Numbered from the stretch's first letter, positions 43,154 through 52,450 are shown. The stretch: 64,000 nucleotides of DNA from an uncultured Porphyromonas sp. (GCA_900538385.1 UWSO01000006.1:1-64000), one strand, 5' to 3'. Numbers and translations are program-made. Notes: a model not told the origin generated them from the sequence alone.

Positions 43154-43269
43154 TGTAGGGACGCACGAGAGTGTCTAGCGGGAGGGCGTCCGTTGTGTCA
43201 AAAGTTACAGCGTCGTGGTTTTAACGGGGACGGACGCCCTCCGACTCGACACTACCGAGCGTCCCTACA
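43154..43269. mobile_element. MITE with TGTAGGGACGC terminal inverted repeats, copy B
   Basis: Same orientation and ends as copy A, and almost identical through the first 85 bases. It differs by an extra segment (CCTCCGACTCGACACTACC) near the right end. Confidence 0.85.
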
Positions 43270-43345
43270 AAATTGTTGCACGTTTCATCGGATCACTTGA
43301 GTTGTGAGCAGTGGCGCGTGATTGGGCTATGTGACTTATTTTTAT

Positions 43346-43353
43346 TACCTTTG
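43346..43353 (+). promoter_or_regulatory. -7 box of the aldolase promoter
   Basis: TACCTTTG matches TAnnTTTG. A TTG (43322-43324) lies about 21 bases upstream, close to the usual -33 spacing. The aldolase start is 105 bases downstream. Confidence 0.65.
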
Positions 43354-43457
43354 AGGAGCTTACGGCAGAGACGTGTGGCGGATGATGTGCGTCTCGAACT
43401 TCTTTACTAGAGAAGAGCCAAGTGATTGATAAGCGTCTAACTTACTTTTTACACAAT

Positions 43458-44339
43458 ATGAATCAGAAGCAATTAGAACAGATGAAAAGCGGTCGTGGCT
43501 TCGTCGGAGCTCTCGACCAGAGTGGTGGCTCAACGCCCAAGGCTCTGAAGGCTTACGGCCTAACTGAGGATGCCTGGAAGAATGAGGATGAGATGTTTGA
43601 CCTGATCCACCAGATGCGTACACGTATGATCAAGAGCCCCGCCTTTGCTACGGGCAAGCTCGTGGGTGTGATCCTCTTCGAGCGCACGATGCGTGGTCAG
43701 ATCGACGGCATGAATACGGCAGACTATCTCTGGGAGAAGCTGCACATCGTCCCCTTCCTCAAGGTCGATAAGGGTCTGCAGGAGCTGCAGGATGGTGTAC
43801 AGCTGATGAAGCCATTCCCAGGACTCGATGATCTGCTCAAGGATGCTACCAAGTACCATATCTTCGGCACCAAGATGCGTAGCGTCATCAAGGAGGCTAA
43901 TGAGAAGGGTATCAAGGCTATTGTCGATCAACAGTTTGAGTGGGGTAAGCAGATCCTAGCTCATGATCTCGTGCCTATCCTAGAGCCTGAGGTGGACATC
44001 CACTGCCCCGACAAGGCTGAGGCTGAGCAGATCCTCAAGCGTGAGCTGCTAGCACACCTAGACAAGCTGGATCGTCCTGTTATGCTCAAGATCACCCTTC
44101 CTACCGAGGACAATCTCTACAAGGAGGTCATCGAGCATCCTAACATGCTTCGTGTAGTAGCTCTATCGGGTGGTTATAGCCGTGAGCAGGCTAATGAGCT
44201 ACTCGCTCGCAACAAGGGTGTGATCGCATCCTTCTCTCGTGCACTCGCTGAGGGCTTGACGGCACAGCAGAGCGATGAGGAGTTCAACGCTACGATCGAT
44301 AAGTCGGTCGATGATGTCTATCAGGCTTCTATCAAGTAA
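43458..44339 (+). CDS. Class I fructose-bisphosphate aldolase
   Basis: The enzyme splits fructose 1,6-bisphosphate into DHAP and glyceraldehyde 3-phosphate through a Schiff-base lysine. The start MNQKQLEQMK at 43458 is preferred over 43422 because family members begin with this segment and have about 293 residues. Conserved parts include GFVGALDQSGGSTPKAL, KIDKGL-like KVDKGLQELQDG, MLKITLPTE and VVALSGGYSREQAN. A bidirectional terminator follows. Confidence 0.93.
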   Translation: MNQKQLEQMKSGRGFVGALDQSGGSTPKALKAYGLTEDAWKNEDEMFDLIHQMRTRMIKSPAFATGKLVGVILFERTMRGQIDGMNTADYLWEKLHIVPFLKVDKGLQELQDGVQLMKPFPGLDDLLKDATKYHIFGTKMRSVIKEANEKGIKAIVDQQFEWGKQILAHDLVPILEPEVDIHCPDKAEAEQILKRELLAHLDKLDRPVMLKITLPTEDNLYKEVIEHPNMLRVVALSGGYSREQANELLARNKGVIASFSRALAEGLTAQQSDEEFNATIDKSVDDVYQASIK

Positions 44340-44358
44340 ACCTATTATAGATACGCAA

Positions 44359-44397
44359 AAAGAGGAGCTATCGCCCGGTGGGTGGTAGCTCCTCTTT
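44359..44397. terminator. Bidirectional terminator between aldolase and RRM genes
   Basis: AAAGAGGAGCTATC and GGTAGCTCCTCTTT form a 14-bp stem with one mismatch. A-tracts and T-tracts flank it, so it can serve both convergent genes. Confidence 0.75.
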
Positions 44398-44485
44398 GAT
44401 GGGATTGGATTAGACCATGCCGTATCGTGAGGTGGAGACGTTTAGTCTCGCTTCACAACGGCTCGACTTTGCTCAGAATGCTCTT

Positions 44486-44746
44486 TTAAGCGTGTCTTTC
44501 GCGACGAGGACGATCCTCAGCCTCACGAATGAGGAGACGACGTCCCTCAAACTCCTGCTCGCTAAGAGCCTCGATAGCACGACGAGCATCCTCGTCTGCC
44601 ATGTCGGCAAAGCCGAACCCGCGTGAACGCCCAGTGGCGCGATCCATGACGACGCGAGCGTTGGAGACCTCTCCAAACTCGCCGAGTAGTTGCTCCAAGT
44701 CGTTCTCACGAACTCGGTAGCTCAAGTTGCCTAAATATAGGGTCAT
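44486..44746 (-). CDS. Small RRM RNA-binding protein
   Basis: The 86-residue protein is a single RNA recognition motif with RNP2 (LYLGNLSY) and RNP1 (RGFGFADM), and an Arg/Glu-rich tail. Such proteins are common in Bacteroidetes, where they bind single-stranded RNA and are thought to act as post-transcriptional regulators. Its mRNA would have an unusually long leader of about 215 nt if transcribed from the -7 box at 44968-44975. Confidence 0.92.
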   Translation of the reverse strand: MTLYLGNLSYRVRENDLEQLLGEFGEVSNARVVMDRATGRSRGFGFADMADEDARRAIEALSEQEFEGRRLLIREAEDRPRRERHA

Positions 44747-44967
44747 AAAAAGGGAAAAGGGAAAAAGGGAAAATAATTAGTGAAGCATTGGGGGAGAGAG
44801 ACATCACACGCATGTGATACAGATCTCAAACTGTCTGATTTGCTACCGTACTGCCACCTATTGTCACGGCGATATTTGTCGTCATTGTATAGCGGGCGAG
44901 AGAGGGCGACTATCTAAATTCTTAATGTGTGCCATAGCCGTCGATGCTTTCCTCCGTTTGCTGGGTG

Positions 44968-44975
44968 CAAATGTA
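44968..44975 (-). promoter_or_regulatory. -7 box for the RRM gene (long leader)
   Basis: The minus strand reads TACATTTG (TAnnTTTG). The resulting transcript would have a leader of roughly 215 bases. Apart from this and the divergent box at 45040, the 367-bp intergenic region shows no gene. Confidence 0.45.
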
Positions 44976-45039
44976 AGTATAATTATTGACGTGGCAACAT
45001 TTTTGAGATTATTCCCCAGCTACACTCTCTAATTTGTAT

Positions 45040-45047
45040 TACCTTTG
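45040..45047 (+). promoter_or_regulatory. -7 box for the CCA-adding enzyme gene
   Basis: TACCTTTG is a perfect TAnnTTTG, 67 bases before the start codon. A -33 TTTG at the usual distance is not clear. Confidence 0.55.
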
Positions 45048-45113
45048 TAACGCTTCATCTGAGGCTATGGCACTTGTGCGACAGCCTTCGTTTATCATAT
45101 AGAGGAGATAGAT

Positions 45114-46580
45114 ATGCCGATACCCTTTGACCCTTACGCTGACTACAGCACCTACTTGCGCCATCCGATCTTTGCGCTGGTGGGGCGTGTGGCTGATACG
45201 CTCGATCTGGAGACCTATGTGGTCGGTGGATGGGTACGTGACCTTTTCTTGCAGCGTCCTAGCAATGATATAGACATCGTCTGCGTCGGTAGTGGGATAG
45301 CCTTAGCTAAAGCGGTGGCTCGGGAGATAGGACCCAAGTGCCAGGTGCATCTCTTTGCTAACTTTGGTACGGCGCAGCTGCGCTACAAGGGCGTGGAGGT
45401 AGAGTTCGTCGGAGCGCGTCGTGAGAGCTACCAGCGGGATAGTCGCAAGCCGATCGTCGAGGATGGCACGCTCGAAGATGATCAGGAGCGGCGAGACTTC
45501 ACGATCAATGCGATGGCTATCTCGCTCAACGAACGTACCTATGGCGAGCTGGTAGATCCCTTCTACGGGCTGGAGGATCTGCAGGACTATATGATCCGCA
45601 CGCCAGTCGATCCGCAGGTCACCTTCGATGATGATCCGCTGCGGATGATGCGTGCGGTGCGTTTTGCCTCGCAGCTGGGCTTCTTCATTGATGATGCGGT
45701 CTTTGACGCTATTGTGAAGCTTCGAGAGCGCATTAAGATAGTCTCTGCGGAGCGTATCATCGTGGAGCTCAACAAGATCATGCTCTCACCGCGTCCCAGT
45801 GTGGGGCTCTCCCTGATGGAGCAGACGGGGCTACTGGAGATTATCCTCCCCGAGGTGCAGCTACTGCGTGGCACAGAGACGGTCGTTGGGGTGGGGCACA
45901 AGGATAATCTAGCGCACACCTATCAAGTAGTCGACCAATTGGCGGCAAAGAGTGACAATCTCTACCTTCGCTGGGCGGCCTTGCTGCACGACATTGCGAA
46001 GCCTAAGACTAAGCGCTGGGATGCGCAGCAGGGGTGGACCTTTCACAACCATAACTATATAGGAGCTAAGATGGTGCCGCGTATGTTTCGCCGCCTTAAG
46101 CTCCCGCTCGACAGCCACATGCAGTATGTCGCCAAGCTGGTTGACCTGCACATGCGTCCCTCTTCGCTCGTCGATGAGGGGGTGACCGACTCGGCGATAC
46201 GTCGTCTGCTCTTTGATGCGGGCGATGATATAGAGGACTTGATGACGCTGGTGGAGAGCGACGTGACGAGCAAGAACCCGAAGCGCGTACAGCAGGTCCT
46301 GGACAACTATCAGCTGATACGACGCAAGCTTCAAGAGGTGGAGGAGAAGGATCGCATTCGCAACTTCGCTCCTCCGATCGATGGTGACGAGATCATGCGT
46401 CTCTTTGGCATTCCGCCCTCGCAGATCGTGGGAACGCTTAAGGAGCGGATCAAGAATGCTATTCTCGACGGTGAGATACCCAATGAATATGAGCCCGCTC
46501 GTGAGCTTCTGCTCAAGGAGGCTGCCGAGCGTGGACTCAAGCCACAAGAGGGTAAGTCCGCACAACCGATTAATGACTGA
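45114..46580 (+). CDS. tRNA nucleotidyltransferase / poly(A) polymerase family with HD domain
   Basis: The 488-residue protein has the class II nucleotidyltransferase motif VVGGWVRDLFLQRPSNDIDIV, RRDFTINAMA and DPLRMMRAVRFASQLGF, followed by an HD hydrolase domain (WAALLHDIAKPKTKRW). It probably adds or repairs the tRNA 3' CCA; an A-adding role is possible. The next gene starts 16 bases downstream. Confidence 0.93.
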   Translation: MPIPFDPYADYSTYLRHPIFALVGRVADTLDLETYVVGGWVRDLFLQRPSNDIDIVCVGSGIALAKAVAREIGPKCQVHLFANFGTAQLRYKGVEVEFVGARRESYQRDSRKPIVEDGTLEDDQERRDFTINAMAISLNERTYGELVDPFYGLEDLQDYMIRTPVDPQVTFDDDPLRMMRAVRFASQLGFFIDDAVFDAIVKLRERIKIVSAERIIVELNKIMLSPRPSVGLSLMEQTGLLEIILPEVQLLRGTETVVGVGHKDNLAHTYQVVDQLAAKSDNLYLRWAALLHDIAKPKTKRWDAQQGWTFHNHNYIGAKMVPRMFRRLKLPLDSHMQYVAKLVDLHMRPSSLVDEGVTDSAIRRLLFDAGDDIEDLMTLVESDVTSKNPKRVQQVLDNYQLIRRKLQEVEEKDRIRNFAPPIDGDEIMRLFGIPPSQIVGTLKERIKNAILDGEIPNEYEPARELLLKEAAERGLKPQEGKSAQPIND

Positions 46581-46595
46581 AAAACAGACAGAACT

Positions 46596-47231
46596 ATGAC
46601 AGATCAGACGAAGATAACGGAAGAGCTAGCTGAGCCACATCACTTTGGTTCACATAATATCTATATGCCCACGGCTCCCGTGGGTCACTTCCTCCCTTAT
46701 TACCCGTGGCGCACGCTCTACGAGCAGCTGCCCTTCGAGGGTGCTTATCCACAGATTCTCTATACGGATAGCCAGGCGGATGCCCTCTTTGAGGCGCTTT
46801 CGCTACGTCTTGCCGAGCTAGTGGCAGACGAGGACTTTTGTATGGAGGTGTCGCTGCAGTACCCTCTGGGTATACCCGTAGAGGAGGTGCGTGAGGGCTA
46901 CCTGACACTCATCGTGACAGACCCCAGCTTGGCGCAAAGGCTCGAGGGCTTGCCCGTGGAGGTGCCAAAAGAGCTATGGCTCGATATGCTCGCTATGAGC
47001 TTGATACAGTATATCCTACGGACGGAGATAGCTCCTGATGAGCAGGTCGAGGTCGCTCTAGTGGAGATGCCTCACGATGGTATCGAGGAGGAGAGCGAAG
47101 AGGTACGTCCACTCTGGGTCAAGCAGTGGGAGCAAACGCAAGAGATGATCCGCAAGAGCGACGGCGCTCACCGCTATCGTTACGGCTTCAGCTTCACCTT
47201 AGCGGGGCGTACCTCCAGCGACGTAGAGTAG
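46596..47231 (+). CDS. Conserved hypothetical protein, cotranscribed with the CCA enzyme gene
   Basis: The 211-residue acidic protein (MTDQTKITEELAEPHHFGS...) has no signal peptide or membrane segment and no motif I recognise. Its placement 16 bases after the CCA-adding gene and the normal codon use support a real gene. Function unknown. Confidence 0.75.
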   Translation: MTDQTKITEELAEPHHFGSHNIYMPTAPVGHFLPYYPWRTLYEQLPFEGAYPQILYTDSQADALFEALSLRLAELVADEDFCMEVSLQYPLGIPVEEVREGYLTLIVTDPSLAQRLEGLPVEVPKELWLDMLAMSLIQYILRTEIAPDEQVEVALVEMPHDGIEEESEEVRPLWVKQWEQTQEMIRKSDGAHRYRYGFSFTLAGRTSSDVE

Positions 47232-47246
47232 CGTGCTTTTTTTATC

Positions 47247-47254
47247 TACCTTTG
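47247..47254 (+). promoter_or_regulatory. -7 box of the glnS promoter
   Basis: TACCTTTG matches TAnnTTTG, 67 bases upstream of the glnS start. Confidence 0.6.
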
Positions 47255-47320
47255 TATCCAAATAGATAACCGAGGGAGGCTGCTACACGGCGTAAGGGTC
47301 TCCGATAAGATATAGATGCA

Positions 47321-49018
47321 ATGAACAAGACTCCACTAGAGGATGCTACAAGCAATGGCGCAGAGAGCACGGGACTAAACTTTATAGAGCAGGTTGTCGT
47401 AGCAGACATCCAGAGCGGTAAGTACGATGGACGTGTGCAGACACGCTTCCCACCAGAGCCTAATGGCTACTTACACATAGGTCACGCTAAGGCTATCTGC
47501 ATTGACTTTGGCATTGCGCAGAAGTATGGGGGCGTGTGCAATCTACGCTTTGACGATACCAACCCGATCAAAGAGGATGTGGAGTACGTGGACGCTATCC
47601 GTGAGGACATCCACTGGCTCGGCTTCGAGTGGGGTAAGGAGTGCTACGCTTCGGACTACTTTCCACAGCTTTACGCCTTTGCTGAGCGTCTTATCATGAC
47701 AGGACATGCTTACGTAGACGAGCAGAGTGCTGAGGAGATTGCCCAGCAGAAGGGGACGCCCACGACCCCTGGTATCAATAGCCCTTACCGTGATCGTCCC
47801 GCTGAGGAGAGCTTGGATCTCTTCCATCGTATGAATGCGGGCGAATTTCCCGAGGGTGCTATGACGCTCCGTGCTAAGATCGATATGGCTTCGGACGATA
47901 TGCACTTCCGCGACCCGATCATCTACCGCATCATCAAGCGTCCGCATCACCGCACTGGTACAGAGTGGCAGGTCTATCCTATGTACGACTTTGCGCATGG
48001 ACAGAGCGACTACTTCGAGGGTGTGACCCACTCGATCTGTACTTTGGAGTTCGTACCGCATCGTCCGCTCTATAACTACCTTGTGGAGCTCCTGATGCCC
48101 GAGGGCACCACTTACAGACCGTATCAGTTTGAGTTCAATCGCCTCAACCTCACCTACACGATGATGAGCAAGCGCAAGCTCCTCAGCCTCGTGCAGCAGG
48201 GGCTAGTCACTGGCTGGGATGACCCACGCATGCCGACCCTCTGCGGTCTGCGTCGTAGAGGCTACACGCCACAGTCGATCCGTGACTTCGTCAGCATGAT
48301 CGGCTACACTCGCTATGAGGGCACCATAGATCTCTCGCTCCTAGAGCATGCCGTGCGCAACGATCTTAACAAGCACGCAGCACGTGTCTCGGCTGTCCTA
48401 GATCCTGTCAAGCTCATCCTGACTAACCTACTAGAGGGTCACGACGAAGCGCTAGAGATGGTCAATAACCCTGAAGATCTATCGGAGGGTACGCATATCC
48501 AGCACCTTACGCGTGAGCTATGGATCGATCGGAGCGACTTTATGGAGGAGGCTCCTAAGAAGTATTATCGTCTTACGCCTGGAGGCTTGGACGTGCGCCT
48601 ACGTGGTGGCTACATCATCAAGTGTACTGGCTGCGAAAAGGATGCTGAGGGCAATGTCACTGCCGTCCTCGCCGAAGTTTACCTCGACAGCAAAACAGGC
48701 ATGGAGGGTAGCAATCGCAAAGTCAAGGCTACCATACACTGGGTCTCTACGGCCTATGCGCTAGATGCTGAGGTACGTCTCTACGACCGACTCTTCCTAG
48801 AGGAAGACCCCTCAGGTGTACCTGCTGAGGAGCTCAAGGACCACCTCAACCCCGATTCGCTCATCGTGCAGCACGCTTATGTCGAGGAGTGCCTACGAGA
48901 CGCTCATGTGGGAGACCACTTGCAGTTCCAGAGAGTCGGCTACTTTACGGTCGATCCTGACAGCCGTCCCGATGCGCTAGTCTTCAACCGCACGGTATCA
49001 CTCAAGGAGCGTCGCTAG
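47321..49018 (+). CDS. glnS: Glutaminyl-tRNA synthetase
   Basis: The class I synthetase charges tRNA-Gln. The 565-residue protein shows PPEPNGYLHIGHAKA (HIGH), FDDTNP, and MMSKRKLL (KMSKS-like), followed by the C-terminal anticodon-binding beta-barrels. Gln rather than only Glu specificity is supported by overall similarity to GlnRS (IKEDVEYVDAIREDIHWLGFEW region). Confidence 0.96.
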   Translation: MNKTPLEDATSNGAESTGLNFIEQVVVADIQSGKYDGRVQTRFPPEPNGYLHIGHAKAICIDFGIAQKYGGVCNLRFDDTNPIKEDVEYVDAIREDIHWLGFEWGKECYASDYFPQLYAFAERLIMTGHAYVDEQSAEEIAQQKGTPTTPGINSPYRDRPAEESLDLFHRMNAGEFPEGAMTLRAKIDMASDDMHFRDPIIYRIIKRPHHRTGTEWQVYPMYDFAHGQSDYFEGVTHSICTLEFVPHRPLYNYLVELLMPEGTTYRPYQFEFNRLNLTYTMMSKRKLLSLVQQGLVTGWDDPRMPTLCGLRRRGYTPQSIRDFVSMIGYTRYEGTIDLSLLEHAVRNDLNKHAARVSAVLDPVKLILTNLLEGHDEALEMVNNPEDLSEGTHIQHLTRELWIDRSDFMEEAPKKYYRLTPGGLDVRLRGGYIIKCTGCEKDAEGNVTAVLAEVYLDSKTGMEGSNRKVKATIHWVSTAYALDAEVRLYDRLFLEEDPSGVPAEELKDHLNPDSLIVQHAYVEECLRDAHVGDHLQFQRVGYFTVDPDSRPDALVFNRTVSLKERR

Positions 49019-49042
49019 AGAGCTTCCCCCGCTTAGAAAAGT

Positions 49043-49702
49043 ATGCTGGAACAGCTGACGCTCTGGTTCTTTGACCATCTGAACTACTGGACGGTCTTCC
49101 TCTTGATGACCATCGAGAGTTCGTTTATCCCCTTTCCCAGTGAGGTGGTTGTGCCACCTGCAGCCTTTTTGGCAGCCGCAAGTGAGCAGATGAGCGTCGT
49201 CGGTGTGCTCTTCTTTGCCACCAGTGGTGCCATCGTTGGGGCACTCATCAACTATTACTTAGCCATGTGGCTCGGGCGTCCTATCGTCTACCGCTTTGCT
49301 GGTAGTAGAGTAGGGCGTATGCTCCTGCTGAGTCCAGAGAAGCTCGACCGCGCCAATGACTACTTCGTTCGCAAGGGGGCTGTCTCCACTTTCGTAGGTC
49401 GTCTGGTGCCTGGCATTCGTCAGCTCATTTCCATTCCCGCTGGTTTAGCCCGCATGCCACTCGGCGCTTTTGTGGGCTATACGGCTCTAGGTGCTGGCGC
49501 CTGGAATGCGATCCTTGCGCTCATTGGCGTCCTCCTCTCGCGTGTCCCTGGCATTGAGACGAAGGAGCAGGTGGTCGCTAAGGCGAGCGAGTACAGCCAC
49601 ATCATCGGCTACTCCATATTGGCGATAGTGCTACTCCTGCTGACGATCTACATCGTCAGGCATATCAAGCGCAAGCGTCACCGCAATCTAGTCACAGACT
49701 AA
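49043..49702 (+). CDS. DedA-family membrane protein
   Basis: The 219-residue inner-membrane protein has the DedA pattern: MTIESSFIPFPSEVVVPPAAFLAA, GALINYYLAMWLGRP, and FVGRLVPGIRQLISIPAGLARMPL. DedA proteins are linked to lipid transport and envelope stress tolerance. The start is 24 bases after glnS, so cotranscription is likely. Confidence 0.93.
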   Translation: MLEQLTLWFFDHLNYWTVFLLMTIESSFIPFPSEVVVPPAAFLAAASEQMSVVGVLFFATSGAIVGALINYYLAMWLGRPIVYRFAGSRVGRMLLLSPEKLDRANDYFVRKGAVSTFVGRLVPGIRQLISIPAGLARMPLGAFVGYTALGAGAWNAILALIGVLLSRVPGIETKEQVVAKASEYSHIIGYSILAIVLLLLTIYIVRHIKRKRHRNLVTD

Positions 49703-49727
49703 AAGCTCTGGATCATCTCATTTTAGG

Positions 49728-49735
49728 TACCTTTG
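49728..49735 (+). promoter_or_regulatory. -7 box for the threonine-dehydrogenase-like gene
   Basis: TACCTTTG matches TAnnTTTG, 32 bases upstream of the start codon. Confidence 0.6.
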
Positions 49736-49766
49736 CACAGCAAAACAAGCTCAACTATATAAAGAC

Positions 49767-50723
49767 ATGAAGAATATATTGATCATTGGCTCGACCGGTC
49801 AGATAGGTTCCGAGCTGACAATGAAACTACGTCGTGAGTACCAGAATGGCTCAGTCGTAGCCGGTTACATCGCTGCAATGCCTCCTAAGGGCGAGCTCCT
49901 CGAGAGTGGTCCCGCAGAGCTTGCCGACATCACCGACTCAGCTCAGCTAGCAGCCATCGTCGACAAGTACAAGATCGATACCATCTATAACCTAGCAGCT
50001 CTCCTGAGTGCTACGGCAGAGGCCAAGCCTCAGCTTGCGTGGCACATCGGACTAGGTGGCCTCTTTAACGTGCTAGAGATAGCTCGTGAGAAAGGTTGTG
50101 CCGTCTTCACCCCCAGCTCTATTGGAGCCTTTGGCGATGAGACGCCAAAAGACAAAACGCCTCAGGACACGATCCAGCGCCCCAAGACTATGTATGGTGT
50201 AACCAAGGTGGCTGGTGAGCTCCTCAGCGATTACTACCACAAGCGCTTTGGCGTAGACACCCGCTCGGTGCGCTTCCCAGGGCTTATCTCCAATGTGACG
50301 CTACCTGGCGGTGGTACCACGGACTATGCCGTAGAGATCTACTACGCAGCCGTCAAGGAGGGCAAGTTCGTCTGCCCCATCAAGGAGGGTACCTATATGG
50401 ATATGATGTATATGCCAGACGCACTGCACGCTATGGTGCAGCTCATGGAGGCTGATCCTACGAGACTGGTACATCGCAACTCCTTCAACATTGCCTCGAT
50501 GAGCTTCGAGCCTAGCCAGATCGCAGCCGCTGTCAAGCGTATCATCCCCGACTTCGAGATGACCTACGATGTAGATCCACTGCGCCAAGCTATCGCTGAG
50601 TCATGGCCTAACTCGCTCGATGACAGCTGCGCTCGCCGTGAGTGGGACTGGCAGCCACACTACGACCTCGACACCATGAGTCAGGATATGATTCAGGTGC
50701 TACGTGCTCGCTACGGCAAGTAA
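49767..50723 (+). CDS. L-threonine 3-dehydrogenase-like SDR (NAD-dependent epimerase fold)
   Basis: The 318-residue protein has the extended-SDR Rossmann motif GSTGQIGSEL and the YGVTK catalytic Tyr-Lys pair, with SSIGAFG supplying the Ser region. RFPGLIS and YMDMMYMPDA match the epimerase-type threonine dehydrogenases that oxidise threonine to 2-amino-3-ketobutyrate. This fits an amino-acid-fermenting organism. A sugar-nucleotide epimerase is the less likely alternative. Confidence 0.85.
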   Translation: MKNILIIGSTGQIGSELTMKLRREYQNGSVVAGYIAAMPPKGELLESGPAELADITDSAQLAAIVDKYKIDTIYNLAALLSATAEAKPQLAWHIGLGGLFNVLEIAREKGCAVFTPSSIGAFGDETPKDKTPQDTIQRPKTMYGVTKVAGELLSDYYHKRFGVDTRSVRFPGLISNVTLPGGGTTDYAVEIYYAAVKEGKFVCPIKEGTYMDMMYMPDALHAMVQLMEADPTRLVHRNSFNIASMSFEPSQIAAAVKRIIPDFEMTYDVDPLRQAIAESWPNSLDDSCARREWDWQPHYDLDTMSQDMIQVLRARYGK

Positions 50724-50774
50724 GCTCTTAGTAAAGATCACTAGAGACTGATAGATCAATAGTCTCATCCACAT

Positions 50775-50811
50775 GCGTCACTCTTGAGTTAGCTCAGGGG
50801 TGACGCTTTTT
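50775..50811 (+). terminator. Intrinsic terminator after the SDR gene
   Basis: GCGTCACTCTTGAG and CTCAGGGGTGACGC form a stem with two G-T pairs, followed directly by TTTTT. Confidence 0.85.
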
Positions 50812-50844
50812 CTGTTCTCGGCTATAGGAAAGCAGCGCTAAAGG

Positions 50845-51117
50845 GGCTAATCCCTATTTTAAGGTGCTGGGAGGCAGAGGCTAGAGCTAACTCGTTGTGC
50901 ATACAAATCCAAATTCCAATTCCTCGGAGGAAATAAAAAATTCTTCGGAGGAATCGAATGAAACTTCGGAGGAATCGAATGAAACTTCGGAAGAATTTGC
51001 CCGTTTCCTCCGAGGGATTTTTCAATTTTCTCGGAGGAAGTCAGACAAGTTGGGGAAATTGCCGAGAGAGTCTAAGACAATTCATCATCTCCGAGTATTT
51101 CAAAATAGGAATTAGCC
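50845..51117. repeat. 273-bp element: 21-bp repeat copy 4 inside imperfect terminal inverted repeats
   Basis: GGCTAATCCCTATTTTAA (50845) is the near inverted complement of TCAAAATAGGAATTAGCC (51100-51117). Inside, 50937-50999 holds 21-bp-period units (ATGAAACTTCGGAGGAATCG type). Just outside, GGAAAGCAGC(G/A)CTAAAGG occurs as a direct repeat at 50827 and 51132. No gene is present in this 490-bp gap upstream of the OMP gene. Confidence 0.6.
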
Positions 51118-51217
51118 GTTTTCTCCTACAGGAAAGCAGCACTAAAGGTTTGTAGGTATTGCTTTTCTTCTAAAAGATTCCGAACTTTGTCGCCAGTAAT
51201 CACATATACGACTAAAC

Positions 51218-51802
51218 ATGAAGAAACTATTTCCTCTTTTTGCAGGGCTACTACTCGCCCTCTTCTGGAGCTGCGGCTCCCTACAGGCACAGACTACAAC
51301 GGATGAACACGACCACCACGCATCGTGGTTCGTGGGTGGTGTCGCTGGTTTCTGGATCGATAGCGATGCTGGAAAGACGTCGCTAGAGTTTCATCCGGAG
51401 CTCGGTTACTTTCTAAACGATACGTGGGCCGTGGGTCTCATCGCAGGCTATGGACTGGAGTCGCACGAGGTCGCTGGCGAGAAGGTGCTACAGCACGAGG
51501 TGTCGCTCTCTCCCTTCGTCCGCTACTACTACCTGCATAGAGGTCCATTCAATCTCTATGTAGACGGCAATGTGGGGTACAGCTACGAGACCTCTAAGGT
51601 TGGTAGCCACCAGGGCTTTGAAGTGGGCTTGCGTCCAGGCGCCTGCCTAGACCTTGCGGAGGGATTGTGTCTCTGCATGCGCTTGGGCTTCCTAGGCTAT
51701 CGCAAGAGCTTCCACGGTGAGGAGACTAATCTGCCTTCGAATGGCTTCGGACTTTCCTTCACCCCCGAGCACCTGATGATCGGACTGGAGCTCGAGTTTT
51801 AG
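51218..51802 (+). CDS. Small outer-membrane beta-barrel protein
   Basis: The 194-residue protein has a signal peptide (SLQAQ), alternating beta-strands (WFVGGVAGFWIDSD, NLYVDGNVGYSYE) and a C-terminal aromatic strand (MIGLELEF), typical of OmpX/OmpW-like barrels in Bacteroidetes. A Cys at residue 19 could be a lipobox but the Q-rich end fits signal peptidase I. Its 3' end overlaps engB by 4 bases, convergently. Confidence 0.82.
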   Translation: MKKLFPLFAGLLLALFWSCGSLQAQTTTDEHDHHASWFVGGVAGFWIDSDAGKTSLEFHPELGYFLNDTWAVGLIAGYGLESHEVAGEKVLQHEVSLSPFVRYYYLHRGPFNLYVDGNVGYSYETSKVGSHQGFEVGLRPGACLDLAEGLCLCMRLGFLGYRKSFHGEETNLPSNGFGLSFTPEHLMIGLELEF

Positions 51803-52410
51803 CCCTCTAGCTCAGCTATCATACGGTTGAGCTGATCGATATAATCGAGGAGTTCGTCACGCCCCAAGCCAGTCGACGCACTGGTCACGAAGAGAGGCGG
51901 CAGCTCCTCCCAATCTTCTAGTAGACGAGATCGGTAAGCCTCTACAGCATCTCGCTGTACTTGCTTGCCGATCTTGTCTGCTTTGGTGAAGACGATACTG
52001 AAGGGGATGCCTTTTTCGCCCATCTCATTGATAAACTCTAGGTCGATGCGCTGTGGCTCATGGCGTATGTCCACGAGGACGAAGAGATTGACTAAGGCCT
52101 CACGTTTCGAGACATACTCGGTGATCAGCTTGCGAAACTGCTCTCGCTGCTCGAGGCTCCGACGTGCGTAGCCGTAGCCGGGCAGGTCGACGAGATGCCA
52201 CGACTCATTGATGAGGAAGTGGTTGATGAGCTGCGTCTTACCAGGCTTTTGCGAGGTCATCGCTAGCCCTTTGTGCCCAGTGAGCATATTGATGAGCGAG
52301 GATTTGCCCACGTTGGAGCGCCCGATGAAGGCGTACTCGGGTAGTGTGCTTTGGGGGCAGGACTTTACTGAGGGGCTGCTCTGTACGAAGGTGGCGGAGT
52401 GTATCAACAT
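51799..52410 (-). CDS. engB: Ribosome biogenesis GTPase YihA/YsxC (EngB)
   Basis: The 203-residue GTPase assists large ribosomal subunit assembly. G1 is GRSNVGKSSLIN, G3 is DLPGYGYA, and G4 is TKADK. Length is normal. Confidence 0.96.
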   Translation of the reverse strand: MLIHSATFVQSSPSVKSCPQSTLPEYAFIGRSNVGKSSLINMLTGHKGLAMTSQKPGKTQLINHFLINESWHLVDLPGYGYARRSLEQREQFRKLITEYVSKREALVNLFVLVDIRHEPQRIDLEFINEMGEKGIPFSIVFTKADKIGKQVQRDAVEAYRSRLLEDWEELPPLFVTSASTGLGRDELLDYIDQLNRMIAELEG

Positions 52411-52450
52411 TGTGGTTTGGGTCTTGAGGGGTGAATAATGGATAGGTGCT

